Of a stretch of 64,000 nucleotides of DNA, positions 19,249 to 26,976 are shown piece after piece. The stretch covers positions 36,078 to 100,077 of the forward strand of contig LFSC01000005.1 in the NCBI GenBank assembly GCA_001512505.1, given 5' to 3'. Source of the DNA: Clostridiaceae bacterium DTU079. Lineage in GTDB: Bacteria; Bacillota; Clostridia; Acetivibrionales; Acetivibrionaceae. The notes under the pieces were generated by a model that was not told the DNA's origin, made no database searches, and worked only from the letters and a program-made list of their open reading frames with translations. Each line of letters starts with the position of its first letter. Within the stretch, counting starts at the first letter, position 1. The translations under genes were made by a program, and so were the position numbers.

Positions 19249-20337
19249 TTAAACTTTCTTTCTGATTTTGCCGACGACGAACATTATTACCGGTACTATA
19301 AAACCCAAAATAAAATCTCCGGGAATAATCACATAGCTAGATAACCTTTCCAATTCAAAAACTGTGTTGGACAGATATACTGACAAAAAGTAAACAACAA
19401 TCATGAATATGTTAACCAAGGGTTTTTCATCGGAAAGCCCAAACAATGACTTTATAAGCTTGAGGGCAATAATAATGAAAAAGCAAATTAATACAAAGTC
19501 TGATAAAACCCAGATTGCTACAACAACAGACTCAATCTTCTCAAGGGTATTGAATAAAGATATTTGTTTTACTGCTATCAAAAACGGAAATTGAGTCCTT
19601 TTTATGACCGAATAACCAAAACTCCCCAAAGTCAATACAAGCAGCAGAATCTGGTTTACCATAAGAAAAACAGTAGTCTGTATCCCTATTTTTTTTATAC
19701 TCTCCTTGTTGTTAATATAGTCTCCTACAACAAATAGAAATGTATAGTAAGATGAAATTCCGGCTATACCTATACCCGCATTTATCACAGGCAATATGCT
19801 CTTGTAGGTTACAGGTGCAAGAAAAATTACCTGCAGATAAGGTGTAAGCAAGATAAATATAATTGCAAACGTGACAGCAAACATAGGAAACACAATCTCA
19901 TTCAGTCTTGCAAGCGTTACAAGTCCATAACGCATTATATATGCTATCAAAATCAAAATCGATATAATAAATATACTCGGATTGGTATCAGGATAAACCG
20001 AGCCTACCAACCTAACTGCAAAATAACTCACATACAAAGGAATCAAAAGCATTACCCATAAAAGGTATATAACGGTTAGGAGTTTGCCGATAAATCTCCC
20101 GGCAATATCACTGAATATATTCATTAAAGAATCATTTTTGTAGCTCTTATAAATTTTATTCCACACCAGTACAATTAAAAACAGTATAACTGCAGCAACA
20201 ATAGGTGCAAGCCAGGCAGCTTCTTCTGCAGTCTGTGCTGCATAAACAGGAACAAGCCTTATTGCAGGCGAAGCAACAATGGTTAAGAACAAATACATAG
20301 CCTGCCTGATAGAAATTTTATCTTTTCCCGATATCAT
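19249..20337 (-). CDS. gerAB: Spore germination protein, GerAB family permease-like subunit
   Basis: Integral membrane subunit of a germinant receptor in the spore inner membrane, related to amino-acid/polyamine permeases. It has about ten hydrophobic segments over 362 residues, starting with the typical KISIRQAMYLFLTIVASPAIRLVP. The ATG overlaps the gerAC stop by ATGA, so translation is coupled; AGGAGG lies inside the gerAC end. It is the last gene of the gerAA-gerAC-gerAB operon. As in other GerAB proteins, the hydrophobic pocket is expected to bind the germinant. Expression in the forespore (SigG) is expected, but I did not find a clear SigG promoter. Confidence 0.9.
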   Translation of the reverse strand: MISGKDKISIRQAMYLFLTIVASPAIRLVPVYAAQTAEEAAWLAPIVAAVILFLIVLVWNKIYKSYKNDSLMNIFSDIAGRFIGKLLTVIYLLWVMLLIPLYVSYFAVRLVGSVYPDTNPSIFIISILILIAYIMRYGLVTLARLNEIVFPMFAVTFAIIFILLTPYLQVIFLAPVTYKSILPVINAGIGIAGISSYYTFLFVVGDYINNKESIKKIGIQTTVFLMVNQILLLVLTLGSFGYSVIKRTQFPFLIAVKQISLFNTLEKIESVVVAIWVLSDFVLICFFIIIALKLIKSLFGLSDEKPLVNIFMIVVYFLSVYLSNTVFELERLSSYVIIPGDFILGFIVPVIMFVVGKIRKKV

Positions 20338-21317
20338 TTAGTGCCTCCTTTAAAATTCCTGCCCCTTGATTGCTCTTGCTCCAAAAAAGTAAAAACTTCA
20401 TTGTCGAAAATGTCTTCATTGGAATCTATTTCTCCAATATTGCTGTCCATGTTTACCTTAACCTTTAAAAATAGATTCCCGTCCTTTATTTCAGGATAAA
20501 ATTTAGTTTTGGAGTTTATTACTTCTAAAGAAACCTTTGAGCCCTTAGGAGTATTTACAACATAAATGCCGGATTTCATTTCATTTCTCAAAAGGTTCAA
20601 TCCTCTTCCCATATCCTCGTCCAAAAAACCCACCAGTTTACCTTTCTCAAATATTGCAAATCCCGCCATTTTAATATCGGTTACATCTTCATCCTCTCCC
20701 CCTGTCACATTAACCATTTCAACACAGGGAATATACAGGGACAAGGCTTTCAAATCCTGTATGTACATTACCTCAATAAGATTAACAGGATTTGAAACCG
20801 ATTGCCCATCCATACTGTGAATCAATCCTTTCAACCGGTCAAATACAAACCGGTCGCTTCTGTCGGCTTTTTGCATCAAATCTTCCGCACAGCAACCCTT
20901 CATGATAAAAACATATATATTCATTCTTACTTCATGGTCGCGGGCAAAAAAATCCAGATAGTTATATATGCCTTTCTTTGCAGCTTCCTCTCCTATGACA
21001 ACATATTCAAGATGTCCCCAAAAAGGCTTTTTATCCAAAAAGGTACTGAAATTTCTGACAGCTTCAAACATGGTCCTTCCTTCAGAGGATACCTTTGTAG
21101 ATTTCTTTTCCCCCGAAGAACCGCCACCGCTTACATCAAGCCTTTTCGAAGCCATAGTCAGCCGCACGCCGTCAGGTATTGATTTAGAGGTATCTATTGC
21201 TATAGATCTTATAAATTCAAGGTCATTGATCTCGTGTCTGCTTATAGGTGGAGTATTACAGGCTGTAAAGCTTAATGTAAAAATAAGTAAGATTGAAAGC
21301 AAAATCTTTTTTCTCAC
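20334..21317 (-). CDS. gerAC: Spore germination lipoprotein, Ger(x)C family, C-terminally short
   Basis: Lipoprotein subunit of the germinant receptor. The signal peptide ends in the lipobox SFTAC. Family segments include IRSIAIDTS, GRTMFEAVRNFSTFLDKKPFWGHLEYVVIGEEAAKKG and a C-terminal-domain stretch VKVNMDSNIGEID. At 327 residues it is shorter than the 370-400 usual for this family. It stops soon after LEQEQSR, where relatives continue with a long helix and the final domain-3 strands. The stop overlaps gerAB (ATGA), leaving no room for the missing part, so this is a real deletion rather than a simple frameshift. It starts 11 bases after gerAA. Confidence 0.88.
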   Translation of the reverse strand: MRKKILLSILLIFTLSFTACNTPPISRHEINDLEFIRSIAIDTSKSIPDGVRLTMASKRLDVSGGGSSGEKKSTKVSSEGRTMFEAVRNFSTFLDKKPFWGHLEYVVIGEEAAKKGIYNYLDFFARDHEVRMNIYVFIMKGCCAEDLMQKADRSDRFVFDRLKGLIHSMDGQSVSNPVNLIEVMYIQDLKALSLYIPCVEMVNVTGGEDEDVTDIKMAGFAIFEKGKLVGFLDEDMGRGLNLLRNEMKSGIYVVNTPKGSKVSLEVINSKTKFYPEIKDGNLFLKVKVNMDSNIGEIDSNEDIFDNEVFTFLEQEQSRGRNFKGGTK

Positions 21318-21328
21318 AATACTTCCTC

Positions 21329-22852
21329 CTATTCTCTTCTCTTTTTATCAGTCGTTTTTAAATAAATAGGTCTTTTATACATTGATGAAAAGGGCAATCT
21401 AAAAAGTGTATCCTGAAGCTGCTTGTCATCAACCGAAACGAAAGGTGCAAGATATGGCACTCCAAAGCTCTCCATTTTTGACCAATGAATCAACAGCAAT
21501 AAACTTCCGATACTTAATCCATACAGCCCGGCTACACTTGATAAAATAACTATAACAAACCTCCATATCCTTAAAGCATTTGAAAAATCTTGATCCGGCA
21601 TTGTAAAGCTTGCCACTGCCGTCATAGATATAATCACGACTACAGCAGGGGACACAAGCTTTGCTTCTACAGCGGCCTGTCCCACCACCAAGGCACCGAC
21701 AATGGTAACTGCCTGACTTATGTTTTTCGGTAATCTCAATCCTGCTTCCACCAATGCCTCAAAAGCTATGAGCATAAAAATTACCTCAATAAATCCCGGA
21801 AAGGGAACTCCTTCTTTTGAAGCTGTAATAGATAAGGCAAGTTCCGTCGGTATCATTTCATGATGAAAGCTTGTTATGGCAATATAAAACCCAGGTAGCA
21901 GCAGGGTAACAACCATAAGGGTAAATCTCATTAACCTGAATACGGAACTGGCAATAAAGTTTTGGGAGTAATCCTTAGGTCCCTGCAAAAACTGGTTTAA
22001 TGTCCCCGGTGCCACAAAGGTGGTGGGCAAACCTTCAATTATAATACCCACACGACCTTCAAGGACGCTGGCACAAAACCTGTCAGGTCTTTCGGTAGTC
22101 ATAATCTGAGGGAAGGGAGAATATTTATTATCAATTATTTCCTCCTCAATAACACCGGAAGATATCACTCCATCAGCTTTTATATTATCCAGTCTTTTTT
22201 TCACTTCTTCAATAATATGCCTGTTTGTAATACCCTTAATATAAACTATCGCAACCTTCGTCAATGTCTGCTTTCCAACGGTAGTTTCTTCAATTACAAG
22301 ATTGTGCGTCTTTATTTTTCTTCTGATGGTAGCAGTATTGGTTCTCAGCACTTCAATAAAAGCGTCCTTCGGTCCTTTAAGCACATTTTCTTCTGTAGGC
22401 TCTGTAATACTCCTTCTATCAAAGCCTTTCATATCAAAGGTTACAGCCTTTTTTACCTTATCAAACACCAATGCCACCGAGCCATCCATTATATCATTGA
22501 CACATTCTGAAAGTTTGGTTCTTATTTTTTGAACACCATGGAATAATGTGCTGTGCTCCAACATTCCCACAACGTCTTCAATACTGCATTTTTCAAAATC
22601 CATCTCCTGCATTATGGGCTTTAATATAAACTGGTCCATTCCCATAATATCTACCAAACCCTCAATAAATATAACCGTTACACGTAAGTTCTTATTTCCG
22701 TTTATATTGACGCTGTGGAATATAATATCCGCACTATGCTGTATCAAATTCGATATATTGGACGATGTAAGCTCATTTTCCGATTTTTCCATCTTTTCGG
22801 TGAATATTTCTTTATCGGTTTTATAAACTTTCTTCCTTCTCTTAAAAAACAT
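21329..22852 (-). CDS. gerAA: Spore germination protein, GerAA family
   Basis: Largest subunit of a germinant receptor and first gene of the operon. About 280 N-terminal residues form the soluble domain (two subdomains; EVLRTNTATIRRKIKTHNLVIEE; GRVGIIIEGLPTTFVAPGTLNQFLQGPKDYSQNF). A membrane domain of about five segments follows (MIPTELALSITASKEGVPFPGFIEVIFMLIAFEALVEAGLRLP). The 507-residue length is normal. GGTGGTGA precedes ATG 22852. In Bacillus the GerAA subunits form an ion channel that opens on germinant binding. No gerAD-like small gene is visible. Confidence 0.92.
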   Translation of the reverse strand: MFFKRRKKVYKTDKEIFTEKMEKSENELTSSNISNLIQHSADIIFHSVNINGNKNLRVTVIFIEGLVDIMGMDQFILKPIMQEMDFEKCSIEDVVGMLEHSTLFHGVQKIRTKLSECVNDIMDGSVALVFDKVKKAVTFDMKGFDRRSITEPTEENVLKGPKDAFIEVLRTNTATIRRKIKTHNLVIEETTVGKQTLTKVAIVYIKGITNRHIIEEVKKRLDNIKADGVISSGVIEEEIIDNKYSPFPQIMTTERPDRFCASVLEGRVGIIIEGLPTTFVAPGTLNQFLQGPKDYSQNFIASSVFRLMRFTLMVVTLLLPGFYIAITSFHHEMIPTELALSITASKEGVPFPGFIEVIFMLIAFEALVEAGLRLPKNISQAVTIVGALVVGQAAVEAKLVSPAVVVIISMTAVASFTMPDQDFSNALRIWRFVIVILSSVAGLYGLSIGSLLLLIHWSKMESFGVPYLAPFVSVDDKQLQDTLFRLPFSSMYKRPIYLKTTDKKRRE

Positions 22853-22968
22853 AATTCACCACCACTTGTTTTTTTTAGTATTTACAAAAAATAAAAAAAT
22901 GTTTCAAGTAAATTCAACCCTAACCATTTAATAATTTAAAATCAATAAATTGGTTACACAATACATAC

Positions 22969-22997
22969 TTGACACACATTTACATTTATGTTATCAT
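22969..22997 (+). promoter_or_regulatory. Near-consensus SigA promoter for the GreA-like gene
   Basis: TTGACA and TATCAT are separated by exactly 17 bases. Transcription should start near 23004, giving a leader of about 100 bases that opens with a very stable hairpin. Confidence 0.75.
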
Positions 22998-23011
22998 ATA
23001 TATAAAGCAAT

Positions 23012-23077
23012 AAGGCGTTTCGCATTCCTTATGCGAGATGCCTTGTTCTGTTATTTAAAGGTTTTCCATTTAATAAC
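23012..23077 (+). promoter_or_regulatory. Two consecutive hairpins in the 5' leader of the GreA-like gene
   Basis: AAGGCGTTTCGCAT (23012-23025) pairs along its whole length with ATGCGAGATGCCTT (23031-23044), allowing two G-U pairs, with a 5-base loop. A second, weaker stem runs from GTTATT to AATAAC (about 23050-23077). There is no T-tract after the first hairpin, so it is not a terminator. It may stabilise the mRNA or be a protein or ligand site. Confidence 0.6.
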
Positions 23078-23102
23078 ACTAATTTGATGAAGGGAGATGG
23101 AA

Positions 23103-23615
23103 ATGCGTAATAATATATTATCCAGAGAAATATATGACTATTTATCTTGGCACGTAAGAGAAATTGAAAAAAAGAAAGAGCTTCTTTTTAACGAACATTA
23201 CATTGAAGAAACTCAAGAATCCATAAATTTTAAAGAATTCTTTAAAGACTATATCGATTATATTAACGGTTATTTAGGCACAGTAAAGGTTGGAAAAGGA
23301 GGTTTAACGACCTGTCCCTTCGTAATCATTGACAGCATTGTTGAGGTATTTGACACGGAGGAAATGGAAAATTGCCGGTATCGCATTGTATTACCCTTTG
23401 TGAAAGAAACGGACAGTACTATTGATTGTGCCTCTTGCCTTTCCCCTTTGGGTAAAGCTTTGTTGCTTAAGACCGAAAATGACGAAGTAAATGTACAAAT
23501 CCCCACAGGTGTTTTAAATTATACAATTAGTAAAATCACTCTTCCCGGTATGAAAGAAGCTGTCGATAGGAAAGCAACCGTTTTTAACGGTTCAACAGCT
23601 GTTGCCACCGATTAA
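23103..23615 (+). CDS. Protein with GreA/GreB C-terminal-like domain
   Basis: A 170-residue protein. The N-terminal 65 residues are charged and helical (RNNILSREIYDYLSWHVREIEKKKELLF), not an obvious GreA acidic coiled-coil hairpin. The C-terminal half resembles the FKBP-like domain of transcript-cleavage factors: YRIVLPF followed by SCLSPLGKALLLKTENDEVNVQIPTGVLNYTISKI, close to the GreA pattern of SPLGRALLGKKVGDEV. It probably binds RNA polymerase, by analogy with Gre-factor homologues, but cleavage activity cannot be assumed. ATG 23103 is chosen because AGGGAG lies 6-7 bases upstream; ATG 23097 is too close. It stands alone with its own promoter, structured leader and terminator. Confidence 0.8.
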   Translation: MRNNILSREIYDYLSWHVREIEKKKELLFNEHYIEETQESINFKEFFKDYIDYINGYLGTVKVGKGGLTTCPFVIIDSIVEVFDTEEMENCRYRIVLPFVKETDSTIDCASCLSPLGKALLLKTENDEVNVQIPTGVLNYTISKITLPGMKEAVDRKATVFNGSTAVATD

Positions 23616-23666
23616 TTCTTCGATAAATGCAAGCTCTCATTCAGTTTTTATTCATTTGTTCATTGA

Positions 23667-23713
23667 GACTCCAGCCTCTATTTTATGGGTTTTCTGTAGG
23701 TTGGAGTCTTTTT
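23667..23713 (+). terminator. Intrinsic terminator of the GreA-like gene
   Basis: GACTCCAGCCT and AGGTTGGAGTC form a stem with a 20-base loop, followed by TTTTTC. Confidence 0.7.
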
Positions 23714-23859
23714 CATGCAGGTGCAAATTTATAACACTTCATTTGAGGAATCAATAAAGAACAAGATTAATAATAAGAACTTCCTGAGTTTATGAATTCA
23801 TAATCAATTAAAATGTGCAAATAATATATTGTAAGCACAGGACAAAGGGAGGGACGTAC

Positions 23860-24006
23860 TTGAAGGAGAAGAAAAGGGATAAAAACATTGTAAAAGATGC
23901 CGTTGGTGACCCTGCATTCTATAATGATCAGATCGACAAAAATAAGAAACCTATAAAGGAAGCCATGGAAAAGGGAAAAAGCGGCAAGTGCAAAAGCGGA
24001 CTCTAA
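23860..24006 (+). CDS. Small basic protein (48 residues), unknown
   Basis: A short, highly charged, Lys-rich protein (LKEKKRDKNIVKDAVGDPAFYNDQ...) without hydrophobic segments. The likely start is TTG 23860, because GGGAGG lies 7 bases upstream; the track start at 23815 has no ribosome site. I do not recognise the family. The high Lys content and small size could suit a nucleic-acid-binding or spore-packaged protein, but nothing in the sequence proves that. It lies between the GreA-like gene and an inverted-repeat element. Confidence 0.5.
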   Translation: MKEKKRDKNIVKDAVGDPAFYNDQIDKNKKPIKEAMEKGKSGKCKSGL

Positions 24007-24071
24007 AACGAAGGTTAGAAAATTATATCCTTACAACGTTACGGGTTTGCAAAATATTAAATTATGAAAAT

Positions 24072-24164
24072 TTCAGAGCCTGTCAATACGACACGTATAG
24101 AAAGAGCATCCATTCCCCAAAAGTGAGTTTTGATCGACTCCCGGGAGTATTTACAGGCTCTGAA
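24072..24164. repeat. 93-base element bounded by an 18-base inverted repeat
   Basis: TTCAGAGCCTGTCAATAC (24072-24089) matches the reverse complement of 24147-24164 at 17 of 18 positions. The interior also holds a perfect 12-base palindrome, ACTCCCGGGAGT (24137-24148), that touches the right arm. It could be a miniature mobile element or a long hairpin at the 3' side of two convergent genes. No T-tract follows on either strand. Confidence 0.65.
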
Positions 24165-24245
24165 CTTGCAAAGCTTAAGTTTTTTAATAGTATTCTTTAT
24201 AGTCTTAATGATCCCATTAATTGATAAGCAAATTTGGGTATACAA

Positions 24246-25694
24246 TCAAACCCGGATATCCCTTTCACCCTTTTCCATTCTCGCCAATGCATCAATGACA
24301 AATTGCCTTGTTTTTGCATCTTCAAGAGTGTCTATATATTTGCTTATCGCTTTTTCACCGGCCTCTTTCGTGTCACCGGCGGCATAATCCAAAAGATATT
24401 CCTTCAGTGTCAGGATTGCATTGGGCATGCAAAAATTATGCACAAAACTCGATTTTGCAACCTCCATAAAATGTTCTCCTGTTCTTCCCGCTCTGTAGCA
24501 TGCTGTACAAAAGGAAGGAAGACTCTCTGTTTCACATGTTTCCCGGATCACATCGTCAAGGCTTCTAACATCACCCAACTGAAATTGCTCTTTATCCGGC
24601 ATCATATTGCCCATGGATTTCTTGTATCCCCCAACACCTATTCTGGTTCCGGCATCAATCTGCGAAACACCCAAAGGAATAACCTCTCTCCTTACTTCGG
24701 GTTTTTCCCGAGCCGTAAGAATCAATCCCGTATAGGGCACAGATAATCTTAAAATTGCCACCAACTTCTTAAAATCCTCATCACTTACGGCATATTCCGG
24801 GTTTGAGGCATAATCTGTACCGATAGCAGGCTCTATTCTAGGGAAGGAAATGGTATGTGGGCCAACACCGTTATACTTTTCCTCCAAATGTATTGTATGA
24901 TATAAGAGTCCTATTGCCTCGAATCTCCAATCATAAAGGCCGAACAATGCACCGATCGCAACGTCATCCAGTCCGACATCCAGTGCTCTGTCCTGAGCAT
25001 AAAGACGCCACCGGTAGTGTCCTTTGATTGTTCCTTCCGGATGCATCCTTCTATATGTCTCATGATGGTAAGTTTCCTGGAACACCTGAAACGTACCTAT
25101 ACCGACTTCCTTCAGTTTCTTTAACTCTTCCCGGGACAGTGGAGCGCAGTTTATATTTGCCCTCCTGATTTCACCGTTTCCGCATTTTGTGTTATATACC
25201 TGACGGATGCTTTCACATATGAAGTCTATATCCGTTTCAGGAGATTCTCCGTAAACCAGCACCGTCCTCTTTTGCCCCTCGCTTATCATAATCCTTATCT
25301 CCTGTGATATCTCATCCATGGTGAGAGTTCTTCTCTCAATCATTTTATTTTCTCGCCTGAACCCGCAGTACTTGCAGTTATTGGCACATTTATTGCTTAT
25401 ATACAACGGTGCAAAAAAGACAATACGGTCACCGTAGACCTCTCTTTTTAACTTGCTTGCAAGGGCATACATTTCATTAATGGTTTCTTCATCCTTGTTT
25501 TGTATGAGAATAGCCATTTCCTCAGGCTCCAACCTGATTTTCTTCTCTGCCTTTCCAAGTACCCTTCTTACATCATCTTTGCTTGGATTTTCCCATTTAT
25601 TAAGCTGTTCCCATATTTTATCATCATCGATAAAATCTTTTTCCATCAAATCGTATTCTTTAAAGTCCGCTTTGTATTTGTCAAGATAATTCAT
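24246..25694 (-). CDS. hydG: [FeFe]-hydrogenase H-cluster radical SAM maturase HydG
   Basis: Radical SAM lyase that cleaves tyrosine to make the CO and cyanide ligands of the [FeFe]-hydrogenase H-cluster. The radical SAM cluster motif is CANNCKYC. The C-terminal auxiliary-cluster motif CTACYRAGRTGEHFM with a later Cys (HNFCMPNAILT) separates HydG from the related ThiH. The 482-residue length is typical. GGAGGG precedes ATG 25694. HydE and HydF genes are not in the window. A 260-base structured leader with its own promoter and a terminator-like hairpin lies upstream, so expression may be controlled by attenuation. Confidence 0.94.
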   Translation of the reverse strand: MNYLDKYKADFKEYDLMEKDFIDDDKIWEQLNKWENPSKDDVRRVLGKAEKKIRLEPEEMAILIQNKDEETINEMYALASKLKREVYGDRIVFFAPLYISNKCANNCKYCGFRRENKMIERRTLTMDEISQEIRIMISEGQKRTVLVYGESPETDIDFICESIRQVYNTKCGNGEIRRANINCAPLSREELKKLKEVGIGTFQVFQETYHHETYRRMHPEGTIKGHYRWRLYAQDRALDVGLDDVAIGALFGLYDWRFEAIGLLYHTIHLEEKYNGVGPHTISFPRIEPAIGTDYASNPEYAVSDEDFKKLVAILRLSVPYTGLILTAREKPEVRREVIPLGVSQIDAGTRIGVGGYKKSMGNMMPDKEQFQLGDVRSLDDVIRETCETESLPSFCTACYRAGRTGEHFMEVAKSSFVHNFCMPNAILTLKEYLLDYAAGDTKEAGEKAISKYIDTLEDAKTRQFVIDALARMEKGERDIRV

Positions 25695-25955
25695 TAAAAA
25701 TCCCTCCTATTAATTCCTCTAATATAAACATAAAGCCCTTTGCCAGGAACACAGAAGAATCCTTGACAAAGGGCATAAACCTCTCTACCGCAAAATCTCC
25801 TCTGCCCCGGAAAAGCATCCTCGGCATCAGAATAATATCCGCCACACTCTCCTCCTCAAGCCTATGCTCTTGGAGTCAAGCCTTGTTTAAAGCGGAAGTT
25901 CATAATTGAAATATTAATTTTTATTCGGTCAATAAATAAATAATACTGTACCTTT
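25695..25955 (-). ncRNA. Candidate structured cis-regulatory leader of hydG
   Basis: From the predicted start near 25955, the leader forms several stems: CTCC..AGC / GCT..GGAG (25851-25874), TGCC..GGA / TCC..GGCA (about 25803-25826), and a terminator-like hairpin (25735-25774). The middle is G-rich and differs in composition from the surrounding AT-rich intergenic DNA. I do not recognise any described riboswitch consensus. The last hairpin ends about 40 bases before the hydG start. Confidence 0.55.
25722..25774 (-). terminator. Terminator-like hairpin inside the hydG leader
   Basis: On the minus strand, GCCCTTTGTCAAGGA pairs with TCCTGGCAAAGGGC (8 perfect outer pairs, then a near-perfect inner stem), followed by TTTATGTTTATATT. 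It lies between promoter and gene, the position expected of an attenuator. Confidence 0.6.
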
Positions 25956-25961
25956 ATTATT

Positions 25962-25990
25962 ATATTACGCTTATGATATTGCCATGTCAA
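25962..25990 (-). promoter_or_regulatory. Strong SigA promoter for hydG
   Basis: On the minus strand, TTGACA and TAATAT are separated by exactly 17 bases. This puts the start near 25955 and leaves a leader of about 260 bases. Confidence 0.75.
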
Positions 25991-26270
25991 CAAGCAAAAT
26001 TACTCCGCAGAAAAAGTATTCTCTCTTTTTATGCAGCATTAACAAGTCCTGCATATAACTTCACAATCTTCCTTCCGAATCTTTCTTCAATCATATAATA
26101 TTTACCCATGGTGAACTAAATCTAATCATGCAATATTTCACAATATCCCATATGTTATTTACATAATTTGCCACAAAGTTAAGAATACTGTGTCAATTGC
26201 CTCACAAAACCGGTATTCCAAGAATATTATATTATCGTAAACCAACTTTTAGATCGGAGGCGAAATAACA

Positions 26271-26921
26271 ATGCAATATGAAGTGGCATCCATTCCCCTT
26301 GGTCAACACCGCTTACCCCCACTCCCGTACCCTTACAACGCACTGGAACCTGTAATCAGTGAAGAAGCCTTAAGAATTCATCATGACATACACCACAAGG
26401 CCTATGTTGACGGTCTGAATACAGCGGAAATCAATCTGGCGGAAGCTCGCCGTAACAATGACTACAATTATATAAAGTATTGGGAAAATGAATTGGCTTT
26501 CAACGGTTCAGGACATATATTGCACAGTATTTTCTGGACCGTTATGGCTCCCTTGGGAAGGGGAGGACAGCCCGGTCCCCACACTTTATTCCGGATTAAC
26601 AACTATTTCGGAAGCTTTAATAGCTTTAAGGAGCAGTTCAAAAATGCAACCGAAAAGGTGGAAGGATCCGGTTGGGGAATACTGACATGGCAGCCTTCCT
26701 GGAGACGATTGGAAATTCTGCAATCGGAAAAGCATCAGAACTTAAGCCAATGGAGCGGAATACCCATTCTGGTTTGCGACGTGTGGGAACATGCCTATTA
26801 TCTTGACTATCAAAACAAGAGAAAAGAGTATATCGACAACTGGTGGAATTTGATTAACTGGTATGAGGTAGAAAGAAGACTGCTCATGGCGATGAACGGA
26901 CAAGTGCCTCTTACACAGTAA
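26271..26921 (+). CDS. sodA: Fe/Mn superoxide dismutase
   Basis: Converts superoxide to oxygen and hydrogen peroxide. Metal ligands are visible in HHDIHHKAYVDGLN, GHILHSIFW, and CDVWEHAYYLDYQNKRKEYIDNWW (Asp and His). At 216 residues it is slightly longer than usual, with a short N-terminal extension (MQYEVASIPLGQHRL). Metal choice (Fe or Mn) cannot be told safely. GGAGG lies 10 bases before ATG 26271. It precedes two LysM/transpeptidase genes on the same strand; in Bacillus spores SodA assists coat cross-linking, so a spore or envelope link is possible but is inference. Confidence 0.92.
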   Translation: MQYEVASIPLGQHRLPPLPYPYNALEPVISEEALRIHHDIHHKAYVDGLNTAEINLAEARRNNDYNYIKYWENELAFNGSGHILHSIFWTVMAPLGRGGQPGPHTLFRINNYFGSFNSFKEQFKNATEKVEGSGWGILTWQPSWRRLEILQSEKHQNLSQWSGIPILVCDVWEHAYYLDYQNKRKEYIDNWWNLINWYEVERRLLMAMNGQVPLTQ

Positions 26922-26976
26922 CAAAATTGACATAAGTAAATATAATATATTAGCAACTAATTCTTGAGGTGGTATT

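Noticed and set aside
22853-22968. SigG promoter in front of gerAA
   Set aside because: Possible half-sites exist (CATTTTTTTA), but no -35 at proper spacing, so I do not annotate one.
24246-25694. Annotation as thiamine biosynthesis ThiH
   Set aside because: The C-terminal CTACYR cysteine motif and later Cys are HydG features; no thi genes are nearby.
25696-25890. 65-codon reading frame through the hydG leader (EEESVADIILMPRMLFRG...)
   Set aside because: No well-spaced start, it runs through the terminator-like hairpin and overlaps the hydG start, and third positions are unusually G/C-rich for this genome. RNA structure explains the region better.
25862-25903. 13-codon ORF (MNFRFKQGLTPRA) at the start of the hydG leader
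   Set aside because: It has no ribosome binding site, so I do not call it, although a leader peptide cannot be excluded.
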